Assembly (NCBI GenBank): GCA_934539295.1
Contig: CAKTCN010000005.1
Span: 1 to 64,000 of the forward strand
Direction of reading: 5' to 3'
Length of the DNA: 64,000 nt
Origin: an uncultured Allosphingosinicella sp.
Lineage (GTDB): Bacteria; Pseudomonadota; Alphaproteobacteria; Sphingomonadales; Sphingomonadaceae
Notes under the pieces: model-generated
Databases searched by the model: none
Told to the model about the DNA's origin: nothing
The model's input: the letters and a program-made list of their open reading frames with translations, nothing else
Position numbers and translations under genes: made by a program
In this document: one piece after another, positions 7,885-17,417 of the stretch
Layout of the letters: the number at the start of each line of letters is the position of its first letter
Position numbering within the stretch: position 1 is the first letter of the stretch

Positions 7885-9138
7885 ATGCACGACCTGACCG
7901 CCGCGCCTTCGCGCATCTTCACGCTGGACATCGTGCGCGGTGTTGCCGTGATGGGGATTCTGGCGATGAACATCATCGCCTTCGCCATGCCGGACGGCGC
8001 CTACATGAACCCGGCGGCCTATGGCGGACACCGGGGCGCGGACCTCGGCATCTGGCTGGTCAATTTCGTGACTGTCGACGGGAAGATGCGCGGGCTCTTC
8101 TCCTTCCTGTTCGGCGCCAGCATGCTGCTGGTGGTCCAGAGCGCAGCGACCAAGGGCGAGAACCCTGCCCGCGTTCATTATGCCCGCATGTTCTGGCTGC
8201 TCGTCTTTGGCCTCATCCACATGTACCTGATCTGGTGGGGCGATATTCTCAGCCATTATGCGCTGATCGGATCGCTCGCCTTCCTGTTCCGCAACAAGCC
8301 CGTCAAGGCGCTGCTCCGCTGGGGCATCGCGCTGCTGGCAGTGCAGATGCTGGTCATGACCTCCTTTGCATTCTTCATCGTGACGAGCCAGGCGGCGGCG
8401 AGCGCGCCGGGCGCCTCGGCAGAGGCAGTGTCGACCTGGGCTCAACTGAGCGGCTCGTTCGGGCCGCTCGCCCCCGACGCCCTGGCCAAGGATCTGGCGC
8501 TCCATCGCGGCAGCTACGCGACGATCGTAGCCGATCGGGTGCGCGAGAATATGTTCCTGCCGCTCGGTGCGCTGTTCCAGTTCGGATGGGAAACGCTCGC
8601 CTACATGCTGTTCGGCATGGCTGCGCTGAAGAGCGGATTCTTGACGGGCGCGTGGGAAGTCGGGCGCTACCGCAAGTGGGCGGCGATCGGTTACGCAATC
8701 TCGATCCCTGCTTATGCAGCCGCAGCGGCGGTGGTGATACGCTCGGGCTTCGATCCGGCGACGACGGCACTCGCCGGCACCATCGCACCTACCCTGATCC
8801 GGCCGGCAATGATTGTCGCGCATGCCGCACTGATCATCCTGGTTACCCGGCATGGAGGTGGCCTGACGGAGCGGCTTGCGGCGACCGGACGGGCAGCGTT
8901 CACCAACTATCTCGGCACTTCCATCATCGTCTCGACGATTTTCTACGGCTATGGCCTGGGGCTGTACGGCCATCTCAGCCGGATCGAATGCTATGGCGTG
9001 GTGGCAGGCGTTTGGGCGCTAATGCTGCTCTGGTCCAAGCCGTGGCTGGAGCATTATCGCTTCGGGCCGCTCGAATGGCTGTGGCGCTCGCTGGCGCGGA
9101 TGAGGGTTCAACCGATGCGGAAGGTGGCTGCGGCTTAA
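7885..9138 (+). CDS. DUF418 family multi-pass membrane protein
   Basis: A 417-residue membrane protein related to E. coli YeiB. The N-terminus LDIVRGVAVMGILAMN is characteristic, followed by about nine more hydrophobic segments. GKMRGLFSFLFGAS and ARMFWLLVFGLIH are further family-typical stretches, and the DUF418 domain forms the C-terminal half (NYLGTSIIVSTIFYGYGLGLYG region). Function is unknown; relatives are suspected to be transporters or acyl-modifying membrane enzymes. The ATG at 7885 follows a GGGGGGAGAC ribosome-binding site. Divergent from the SRP RNA. Confidence 0.85.
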   Translation: MHDLTAAPSRIFTLDIVRGVAVMGILAMNIIAFAMPDGAYMNPAAYGGHRGADLGIWLVNFVTVDGKMRGLFSFLFGASMLLVVQSAATKGENPARVHYARMFWLLVFGLIHMYLIWWGDILSHYALIGSLAFLFRNKPVKALLRWGIALLAVQMLVMTSFAFFIVTSQAAASAPGASAEAVSTWAQLSGSFGPLAPDALAKDLALHRGSYATIVADRVRENMFLPLGALFQFGWETLAYMLFGMAALKSGFLTGAWEVGRYRKWAAIGYAISIPAYAAAAAVVIRSGFDPATTALAGTIAPTLIRPAMIVAHAALIILVTRHGGGLTERLAATGRAAFTNYLGTSIIVSTIFYGYGLGLYGHLSRIECYGVVAGVWALMLLWSKPWLEHYRFGPLEWLWRSLARMRVQPMRKVAAA

Positions 9139-9205
9139 CCATCGACGTCGCCGGACTCGGACCGGGGTCCCGCTTTCTTGGTGCCGGGGAAGAAGGAAGC
9201 AGCGG

Positions 9206-9230
9206 GATGCCGGATCAAGTCCGGCATGAC
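9206..9230. repeat. Short palindromic repeat (CCGGATCAAGTCCGG type)
   Basis: Inverted repeat ATGCCGGA-TCAAG-TCCGGCAT with a trailing GAC, in the gap between the converging DUF418 and der genes. Variants occur at 32098-32124 and 41248-41288. A compact hairpin that may end transcripts from both sides. Confidence 0.7.
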
Positions 9231-9241
9231 GATGGCTTCGG

Positions 9242-10606
9242 CTAATTGTCGAACGGGTTGCGCGACGCCCTTGCGGTCAGCCGCACCGGAACGCCGTTGA
9301 TGCCGAACTCCTCGCGCATCGAGTTGACGAGGTAGCGCAGGTAGCTGTCGGGCAGGTCGTCGGTGCGGGTGCCGAACAGGACGAATGAAGGCGGACGCGT
9401 CTTTACCTGGGTGATGTAGCGCAGCTTGATCCGCTTGCCGCCGGGGGCGGGCGGCGGGTTGCGCTCGATCGCATCCTCGAACCAGCGATTGAGCTGGCCG
9501 GTCGATACACGCCGCGACCACGTCTCGCGCACTTCGAACGCGGCCTTCAGCATCTGGTCGATACCCTTGCCGGTCGCGGCCGAGACGGTGAGCAACGGCA
9601 CGCCGCGCACCTGCGACAGGCCTTCCTCCAGCGCGGCGCGGATGCCCTGGAACAAGGAGCTGGCATTTTCGGCCACGTCCCACTTGTTGATGGCGATCAT
9701 GAGGGCGCGGCCCTCCTCCAGCACATGGGCAGCGATCTTAAGGTCCTGCACCTCCAGTCCGCGGGTGGCGTCGAGCAAAAGCACCACCACCTCCGCGAAG
9801 TCGATCGCGCGACGGGCGTCGGCAACCGACAATTTCTCCAGCTTGTCGTCCACCTTGGCGCGCTTGCGCATGCCGGCGGTGTCGATCAGGCGCACCGGGC
9901 GCTCTTCGCCGTCGGGCGCCTGCCACAGCCAGTCGATTGCGATCGAATCGCGGGTGATGCCGGCCTCCGGCCCGGTGATCAGGCGATCCTGACCAAGGAT
10001 ACGGTTGATGAGGGTGGACTTGCCCGCATTGGGGCGCCCGACGATGGCGAGCTTGAGCGGCCCGGTGCCTTCCTCCTCCTCGTCTTCCTCTTCCTCGTCC
10101 TCGCGATCGATATAGGGGCGCAGCACCTCGAACAGGTCGGCGACGCCTTCACCATGCTCGGCGCTGATCGCGATCGGATCGCCAAAGCCTAGAGCATAGG
10201 ATTCCAGGATGCCCGATTCGCCGGCCTTGCCCTCCGCCTTGTTGCAGGCGAGCGCCACCGGCGTGGTTTCGCTGCGAAGCCAGCGGGCGATCTCCTCGTC
10301 CAGCGGCGTCACGCCGGCACGAGCGTCGATCAGGAAAAGAGCCGCGTCGGCGTCGCGAACGGCGGCGGTGGTCTGCGCACGCATCCGACCCGGCAGCGTG
10401 TCGGGATCCTCGTCCTCGTAGCCAGCGGTGTCGATGATCCGGAAATCGAGCCCGAGCAGTGTGGCATCGCCCTCCCGCCGGTCGCGGGTCACGCCCGGAC
10501 GGTCATCGACGAGCGCGAGCTTCTTGCCGACGAGACGGTTGAACAGGGTCGACTTGCCGACATTGGGGCGGCCGACGATCGCGATGGTGGGGGGGCGCTT
10601 AGCCAT
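9242..10606 (-). CDS. der: Ribosome biogenesis GTPase Der (EngA)
   Basis: Essential double GTPase for 50S subunit assembly. Two GTP-binding domains in tandem are seen: GRPNVGKST near the N-terminus and GRPNAGKST about 180 residues later, each followed by its DTAG motif (IIDTAGYED, LIDTAGMRK) and NKxE/NKWD guanine-specificity loop. A KH-like domain ends the protein. Between the two G domains is an acidic EDEEEEDEEEE linker. Start taken as the ATG at 10606, directly before the first beta strand; 11 further codons could be added upstream. Third gene of a yfgM-bamB-der unit. Confidence 0.96.
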   Translation of the reverse strand: MAKRPPTIAIVGRPNVGKSTLFNRLVGKKLALVDDRPGVTRDRREGDATLLGLDFRIIDTAGYEDEDPDTLPGRMRAQTTAAVRDADAALFLIDARAGVTPLDEEIARWLRSETTPVALACNKAEGKAGESGILESYALGFGDPIAISAEHGEGVADLFEVLRPYIDREDEEEEDEEEEGTGPLKLAIVGRPNAGKSTLINRILGQDRLITGPEAGITRDSIAIDWLWQAPDGEERPVRLIDTAGMRKRAKVDDKLEKLSVADARRAIDFAEVVVLLLDATRGLEVQDLKIAAHVLEEGRALMIAINKWDVAENASSLFQGIRAALEEGLSQVRGVPLLTVSAATGKGIDQMLKAAFEVRETWSRRVSTGQLNRWFEDAIERNPPPAPGGKRIKLRYITQVKTRPPSFVLFGTRTDDLPDSYLRYLVNSMREEFGINGVPVRLTARASRNPFDN

Positions 10607-10654
10607 AGCCAAGCGCCCTGCCCCAGCTTGGGCCGACATTCAACCTTTCAGCGG

Positions 10655-12022
10655 TCAGCGCCAGGCAGTCAGGTGCCCGTCGTCGTGGAGGATGTAGACC
10701 GCGCCGTCAGCGACGACGGGAGCCAGCGTGATCGGACGCTTGGTGTCGACCATGCCCTGCACGGTGCCATCGAAGGGCGAGGCGTAGACGAGTTCACCCT
10801 CCGAATTGCCCAGCACCAGCCGGTTGCCGGCGAGGATCGGCCCCTTCCAGAAAATCTGGCCCTTGCGATCCTTCTCGTCGCGATAGCGCTTCAACTGCGT
10901 CATCCAGCGCACGCGCCCCGTAGTCCGTGCGACGGCGAGAAGCTGAGCCTCGTCAGTCACCACGAAGATCCAGTCGCCCGCCACCCACGGCGTCGAAATG
11001 CCGGCAACGTTGATTTCCCAAACGCGCTGGCCGGTGGCGAGTTCGGTCGCCACCATCCGGCCGCCCTGCCCGATCGCGTAGACACGCCCGCCGTCGATCA
11101 CCGGGTGCGCGTCGATGTCGGACAGCGATGCCACGGCGGTTGAGATGCTGGTGCGGGTCAGCGCCTCCTGCCACAGCACGCGCGCATTCTCGTAGCGATA
11201 GGCGGTGAGCTCGCCCGAGCTGTAGCCCGCCACCACAGTGCCCTGGCTGGCAGCAGGCGCCGCATTGCCGAACACGCCCGCCGTTTCCAGCGTGCCGACC
11301 GCGGTCCAGCGCAGCGAGCCGTCCGCCGGGTTGAGCGCGAACAGCTGGCTGTCCTGGCTCACGACGTAGACATTGTCGTTGGCGATGGTGGGCGATCCGC
11401 GCAGCGGGCCGCCGGGACGCACGCGCCACACCTGCTCGCCCGTCTCGGCATTGAAGGCAGCGACATCGCCAAGCCCGTTGGTGGCGTAGACGCGGCCGCC
11501 GTCGAAGCTGACGCCGCCGCCGAACAGGATGCCCGTGTTGCCGGTCGCCTCGCCCGTCCAGATGGACGTGCCGCCCTTCAGATCCTCTTCGCTGCCGACA
11601 CGGGCAGTCCAGACCGCGCCGCCGGTGGCCGCGTCGGTCGCGCGCAAGGTCGCGGTGGTATCGATCGTGTATACACGGCCGCCTGCGACCACCGGCGATG
11701 CGGCAAGACGCCCGCGCCGCGTGCTGCCGCGACCGATGCTGACGTCGAATGCACGGGCGGGCGCATCGGCAAGCGCGACGTGGACCATCGACTTGGAGGC
11801 ATTGCCGCCTGGCTGCGGCCAATCTGCATTCGCAACGGGGCCGGGCACCGATACCGGCGTGCTGGCCAGCGCCGGATCGACTTCAACGTCGCTTTCGCCC
11901 GTCAACACGGCGACACGCTGCCCCACGGTTGGCGTGGTCGGCTTCTTGCCGCCGCCGATACCGAGTTGGGCACAGCCGGCGAGCATGGAGGTGGCCGCAA
12001 GGGCGAACAGGATACGCTTCAT
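10655..12022 (-). CDS. bamB: Outer membrane assembly lipoprotein BamB (PQQ-like beta-propeller)
   Basis: Accessory subunit of the BAM complex that inserts beta-barrel proteins into the outer membrane. The 455-residue protein has a lipoprotein signal ending in the lipobox SMLAGC (Cys at about 17) and a series of propeller-blade repeats with the DxxTGxxxW pattern (for example DAATGGAVWTARV, NAETGEQVWRV and ELATGQRVWEI). Located between the TPR protein and der with only 4 bases to the former, the usual gene order for bamB. Confidence 0.92.
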   Translation of the reverse strand: MKRILFALAATSMLAGCAQLGIGGGKKPTTPTVGQRVAVLTGESDVEVDPALASTPVSVPGPVANADWPQPGGNASKSMVHVALADAPARAFDVSIGRGSTRRGRLAASPVVAGGRVYTIDTTATLRATDAATGGAVWTARVGSEEDLKGGTSIWTGEATGNTGILFGGGVSFDGGRVYATNGLGDVAAFNAETGEQVWRVRPGGPLRGSPTIANDNVYVVSQDSQLFALNPADGSLRWTAVGTLETAGVFGNAAPAASQGTVVAGYSSGELTAYRYENARVLWQEALTRTSISTAVASLSDIDAHPVIDGGRVYAIGQGGRMVATELATGQRVWEINVAGISTPWVAGDWIFVVTDEAQLLAVARTTGRVRWMTQLKRYRDEKDRKGQIFWKGPILAGNRLVLGNSEGELVYASPFDGTVQGMVDTKRPITLAPVVADGAVYILHDDGHLTAWR

Positions 12023-12026
12023 ACTC

Positions 12027-12794
12027 TTATTCCTTGGCTGCGCCGGTTGCGGGTTCGGTCACGGCATCGACGCCCAGCGCACCTGCCATCTGGACGGCAC
12101 GCGAGCGCAGGGTCTGCGGCAGGTTCTCATCCTTCGCCAGCGCGGCGAAGATCGGCGCCGCCTGCTGCGGGCGGCCGGCCTTGATGTGCGCCACGGCGAC
12201 CATCTCGCCCGCGCTGCCGAACCAGGGATTGCCTGGCTGGGCAAGCGGCTGCAGGCGCTGGATCACCTGGGCAGGCTGCAGCGCATCATATTCGAGCTGG
12301 GTCTGACGAATGAGCGCGAGATTGCGATAAGGCTCCGGGAAATCGGCATTGTCGGCGACCTGCTTGAACAGGGCGACTGCCTCGTTACGCTTGGCCGTAT
12401 TCTCACGCGCGGGCGCGGGCGCGGCCCCGGGGATCGGCGGGCGTGCAGTCGGCGCCGCCGCCTGCGCCGCCATGCTCGCTTTGGTCAGCAGGGCAGCGGC
12501 CTGGTAGCCAGTGCCACCTTCCTTGGCGAGCGTGTCGAGCTTCTCCGTAGCCTGCTTGTCCTGCCGGGCGGACGCCTCTTCCAGAGCCTTGGTGAACAAG
12601 GCGCCATGCTCGCCAGCCTGTTCGCGCTTTTCATGCTGCCACCACAGGACCCCGGCGATCACGGCAAGGAGCAGCAGGACGCCGCCGATCGCGACCAGGC
12701 CGTAGCGCTTGAACCAATTGGCAGCGCGTTCCTTGCGAAGCTCCTCGTCCACCTCGCGGTAGAAAGTCTCACTGTCCCTGGGCGTGATCGCCAA
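12027..12794 (-). CDS. YfgM-like tetratricopeptide membrane protein
   Basis: A 255-residue protein with one membrane anchor near the N-terminus (about residues 31-50, GLVAIGGVLLLLAVIAGVLW) and a periplasmic helical region with TPR-like repeats. It resembles E. coli YfgM, which associates with the SecYEG translocon and periplasmic chaperones. The N-terminal EVDEELRKERAANWFKRYG is typical for the family. First gene of the operon with bamB and der; context strongly supports a role in envelope protein biogenesis. Alanine/proline-rich insertion in the middle (about 110-130). Confidence 0.85.
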   Translation of the reverse strand: MAITPRDSETFYREVDEELRKERAANWFKRYGLVAIGGVLLLLAVIAGVLWWQHEKREQAGEHGALFTKALEEASARQDKQATEKLDTLAKEGGTGYQAAALLTKASMAAQAAAPTARPPIPGAAPAPARENTAKRNEAVALFKQVADNADFPEPYRNLALIRQTQLEYDALQPAQVIQRLQPLAQPGNPWFGSAGEMVAVAHIKAGRPQQAAPIFAALAKDENLPQTLRSRAVQMAGALGVDAVTEPATGAAKE

Positions 12795-12982
12795 CTAATT
12801 TCTCCACGTTCCGCGCCGCAGTTCTATCCGCTCCTATCCTGATCGGAGATGAACGGCACAAGCCGGCAAGCGCCTGTCGAGGCGAACCTCTACCGGGCAA
12901 GTGGCGCAAGTGGAAGAGGCTCGCGCGCACCTCCCCCGCGCCTGCGAGCGACGCGCTCGCTCCGGAGCGAACGAATGATTCG

Positions 12983-14764
12983 TCAGGCTTCGTCCGCTAG
13001 CGGCTGGTCCGGGCGGAATGCCAGGTGCCTTGCCGCGTGGAGATCGCCCGACCGAGACTGGTCACGCAATCGCTCGATATCGCGCTGGCGATACTCACGC
13101 TCGATCCGCTCTACCTCATCGTCTTCGACGCCGAGCGTGCGCAGTGCCTCGCGGCCCATCGCGACACCCGAATCGAACACTTCGCGAAACACGCCGGCAA
13201 GGTCGAGGTCGGCCAATCGCATGACGTGGCGGCGGTCAAAGGCGCGGACGAATACCGCCGCCTGGGGGAAGGCCTCCAGGATCGGCTCCAGCTTGCGCGC
13301 GTCGAGATCGTCGCCGTCGATGCAGAATAGCAATGTCTCGGCATCGCTCGCCCCGGCAAGGCGCAGAAGGTCCAGCCGGGTGCCGTCGCCGAAATAGACC
13401 TTCATGCCGAACGCGCCCGCCATCTCGATCTGCGAGGGCTTCCGGTCGATCAGGGTGATGCTGACGTTTCTGGCCATCAGCATCTGCGACACGGCCTGCC
13501 CGAACCGGCCATAGCCGATGATGATCGCACGGGTGACGTCCGAATGCTCCGGCCCTTCGAGATGCGACGTGTCCTCCCGCGCCGATGCGCGCCGGTCCAG
13601 CCAGTCGTTGAGCTTCATCAGGAACGGCGTGGTCGCCATGGAGACGGTGACGATGGCGCTGAACAGGCTGGCGGCGGCAGGCTCGATCAGCAGCGCGCTC
13701 TGCGCCTCGCCGAACAGGACGAACGCGAATTCGCCGCCTTGGCTCAGCAGCAGGCCAAGCTTGATCGCGCGGCGGTTCTCGATGCCGAATGCGCGGGCGA
13801 TGCCGTAGAGGATCGCCGCCTTCAACGCGACCAGCGCGATCGCCATGCCAGCAACGAACAGCGGCCGGTCGACGATGGCATCGAGGTCCAGCAGCATGCC
13901 CACCGCGATGAAGAACATGCCGAGCAGAATGGAGCGGAACGGATCGATATCGGCCTCAAGCTCGTGCCGGTAGGGCGTGTCGGCCAGCATCACGCCCGCG
14001 ATGAAAGCGCCGAGCGCGGTCGATAGGTGCAGCGACTGCATGATCGCGGCCGAGGCGAGCACGGTGAACAGGCCGGCGACGATGAACAATTCGCGCTCGG
14101 CCACCCGCCCGACGACGCGGAACAGAGGCTGAATGATGAAGCGCCCGGCAAGCACGAGGCCCAGGATCGCGCCCACGGTATAGAGGCCGAGCTGCCAGCC
14201 CGGCGGCGCCGACGGATCGGCCGGCGCACGCGACATGGCGGCGACGATGGTGAGCAGGGGCACGATCGACAGGTCCTGCAGCAGCAGGATCGAGAAGGCG
14301 CGCTCACCGGAAGGCGTATTGATGTCGCCGGTGGCGCGCAGGCTCGGCAACACCTGCGCCGTCGAGGAAAGCGCCAGCGGCAGGCCGATGGCGATGGCCG
14401 CGGCGACAGTGAATCCCGCCGCGAAATAGACGAGGGCCGCGATGGCGAGGCCGCTCAGCACCACCTGCAGCGCGCCGAGCCCGAAGATGTCGCGCTTGAG
14501 CCGCCACAGCCGGCTGGGATTGAGTTCGAGGCCGACCAGGAAGAGCAGCAGCACGATGCCGAAATCGGCGATGTGCATGATCTCCTCGCCGCGGCCCACC
14601 AGGCTGAGCCCGTCCGGGCCGAGCAACGCGCCGGCGACGAGGTAGCCGAGTGTGGCTCCGAGCCCGAAGCGTCGGAACAGGGTCACGAACAGCAACGCCG
14701 CGCCCAGGATGAACACACCGTCGCGCAGGACGATGCCAGTGGCGGTGACGGCCCCCTCGTGCAT
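12983..14764 (-). CDS. Kef-type monovalent cation:proton antiporter (CPA2 family)
   Basis: A 593-residue potassium/proton antiporter-like protein. About twelve membrane segments make up the sodium/hydrogen exchanger domain (residues about 10-390), followed by a RCK/TrkA-N nucleotide-binding domain from about 415, with the GYGRFGQAVSQ glycine motif and the acidic DRKPSQIE end of the second strand. It resembles KefB/KefC/YbaL. No KefF/KefG partner is adjacent; instead the IscU-like gene ends 2 bases before its ATG, so the two are probably cotranscribed. A palindrome GAGCG-ACG-CGCTC lies downstream near 12950. Confidence 0.9.
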   Translation of the reverse strand: MHEGAVTATGIVLRDGVFILGAALLFVTLFRRFGLGATLGYLVAGALLGPDGLSLVGRGEEIMHIADFGIVLLLFLVGLELNPSRLWRLKRDIFGLGALQVVLSGLAIAALVYFAAGFTVAAAIAIGLPLALSSTAQVLPSLRATGDINTPSGERAFSILLLQDLSIVPLLTIVAAMSRAPADPSAPPGWQLGLYTVGAILGLVLAGRFIIQPLFRVVGRVAERELFIVAGLFTVLASAAIMQSLHLSTALGAFIAGVMLADTPYRHELEADIDPFRSILLGMFFIAVGMLLDLDAIVDRPLFVAGMAIALVALKAAILYGIARAFGIENRRAIKLGLLLSQGGEFAFVLFGEAQSALLIEPAAASLFSAIVTVSMATTPFLMKLNDWLDRRASAREDTSHLEGPEHSDVTRAIIIGYGRFGQAVSQMLMARNVSITLIDRKPSQIEMAGAFGMKVYFGDGTRLDLLRLAGASDAETLLFCIDGDDLDARKLEPILEAFPQAAVFVRAFDRRHVMRLADLDLAGVFREVFDSGVAMGREALRTLGVEDDEVERIEREYRQRDIERLRDQSRSGDLHAARHLAFRPDQPLADEA

Positions 14765-14766
14765 GG

Positions 14767-15204
14767 CTAGGCCGCGACCCGTATCGCGGCGCGCGCAGCC
14801 GCTTCGACAACCGCCTCGAAGGGAAGCAGGATGGCGGCGTGGCGCGGCGGATAATCGCGCGCGGCGGCCAGTGCATCAAGGCCGGGCCAGGCGCCGGGGT
14901 CGGCGCATTCGCCCTTCAGCCAGGCCGCGAGTGCATCACGCGCGCCTGCGAGTTCGTCCGGAGTGCGTCCGACGGCGGCGGCACCCATCAGCGCGGCCGA
15001 CGCCTGGCCGAGAGCGCAGGCGCTCACGTCCTGGCCGATCGCGCTCACCCGCCCGCCTTCGTCCAAGGCCACATCCACGACCACCCGGCTGCCGCAGACC
15101 GGCGAGCGCCTCTCGGCACTGCCCTGCGGATCGGCGAGACGGCGATGATGCGGGATCGAGGCGGCAAGGCGCAGGATGTCGCGTGTGTAGAGGGCGGAGG
15201 CCAT
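14767..15204 (-). CDS. IscU/NifU-like iron-sulfur cluster scaffold protein
   Basis: A 145-residue protein of the NifU N-terminal domain family that may hold nascent Fe-S clusters. Three Cys lie at family positions: SPVCGS, VSACALGQASA and LKGECAD. The usual Asp after the first Cys is replaced by Ser, so the metal site is not canonical. The start is the ATG at 15204; a longer frame runs back through repeat DNA and is not credible. It is translationally close to the antiporter gene. Whether it is a working scaffold or a specialised relative is unclear. Confidence 0.78.
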   Translation of the reverse strand: MASALYTRDILRLAASIPHHRRLADPQGSAERRSPVCGSRVVVDVALDEGGRVSAIGQDVSACALGQASAALMGAAAVGRTPDELAGARDALAAWLKGECADPGAWPGLDALAAARDYPPRHAAILLPFEAVVEAAARAAIRVAA

Positions 15205-15240
15205 GGCGTGGGTATAGCCGGAATTGTTCGTTGAACCAGT

Positions 15241-15330
15241 CTCGTCACCCTGAACTTGTTTCAGGTCCCATCTTCGAACCGCAAAGTGAGTGTTCAAATG
15301 GGTGCTGAAACACGTTCAGCAATGACAATT
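15241..15330. repeat. Palindromic repeat (CACCCTGAACTTGTTTCAG type)
   Basis: Imperfect inverted repeat: TCACCCTGAACTTGTTTCAG on the left pairs with CTGAAACACGTTCAGCAATGA on the right, loop of about 45 bases. First of three consecutive palindromes in the 371-base gene-free stretch 15205-15576. Confidence 0.65.
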
Positions 15331-15368
15331 AGGGGCAATGCGGATTCCAGACCGCCGGCCCTCCCACT

Positions 15369-15448
15369 CCGTTCGTTTCGAGCGCAGTCGAGAAACCCCC
15401 ACCCTCACTGTCCTACGAAGGTTTCTCGACTACGCTCGAAACGAACGG
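15369..15448. repeat. Palindromic repeat (CCGTTCGTTTCGAGC...TCGAGAAAC type)
   Basis: Inverted repeat with arms of about 28 bases, CCGTTCGTTTCGAGCGCAGT and onward against ACTACGCTCGAAACGAACGG, with one or two mismatches. Same family as 5151-5220 and 62285-62388. Confidence 0.8.
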
Positions 15449-15483
15449 ATGAGGTGGGTAAGCGCGGCCCCCTCCCACACCGC

Positions 15484-15567
15484 CGTCGTTGCGAGCGTAG
15501 CGAAGCAATCCAGTACGGCCTCCGAGGCCCACTGGATTGCTTCGTCGCTACGCTCCTCGCAATGACG
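15484..15567. repeat. Palindromic repeat (CGTTGCGAGCGTAGCGAAGC type)
   Basis: Long inverted repeat with arms of about 30 bases: CGTTGCGAGCGTAGCGAAGC on the left, GCTTCGTCGCTACGCTCCTC on the right. Nothing else is seen in the 15205-15576 gap apart from the three palindromes. Confidence 0.8.
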
Positions 15568-15576
15568 AGGTGGGGC

Positions 15577-16886
<1,310 letters not shown>

Positions 16887-16887
<1 letters not shown>

Positions 16888-17408
16888 CAGTCTGCTTGTG
16901 TCTCGGTGGCTGGCGCAGCACGGCGGCGTTCGACGAAGTCGACGATCGCCCGCCCGCTGGCGTCCAGCAAGGGATAGGTGCGACTGCCCGCCATCCATTC
17001 CGGCCGTGCCGCGCGGCGACCGTAGATGGTGTCGTAGACGAGGTTTGCCGCAAGGAAGAGCGTGGTCGCGATCAGCAGGCCCTTCAGCATGCCGAAGCCG
17101 CCGCCGAGCACGCGATCAACGGGCCCGATCGCGGATTTGCGCATCGCCGATCCGACCCGCCCCGCGATCAGCTTGCCAATGATGAACACGATGCCGAAGG
17201 TCAGCACGAACGCCACCACCGCCGCTCCCGCATAAGTGCCGATCGTCGGCGTCAGCGTCTCGGCGAGCGGCGTATGGAACAGCTTCAACGCCACGATCGC
17301 CGCCACCCAGGCGAGCAGCGACAGGAGCTCGCACGTGAACCCACGCATGAACCCGCGGATCAGGCCGCCGCCGACCAGCAGGAGCGTGATGATGTCGAGA
17401 GCGGTCAT
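16887..17408 (-). CDS. cvpA: CvpA family membrane protein
   Basis: A 173-residue inner membrane protein with four hydrophobic segments. The N-terminal [21 protein letters not shown] and the internal [11 protein letters not shown] motif are typical of the CvpA family, which in other bacteria is linked to colicin V production and envelope homeostasis. It sits between radA (9 bases upstream) and cysS, a common order in alphaproteobacteria. Exact function unknown. Confidence 0.88.
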
Positions 17409-17417
17409 GTGGCCTCG

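Noticed and set aside
12849..13397. 182-codon open frame on the + strand overlapping the antiporter end and the gap before yfgM
   Set aside because: Low-complexity Arg/Ser product; the antiporter and its RCK domain lie opposite.
15205..15297. Longer N-terminus for the IscU-like protein starting at 15297
   Set aside because: It is read through a palindromic repeat and does not match the family.
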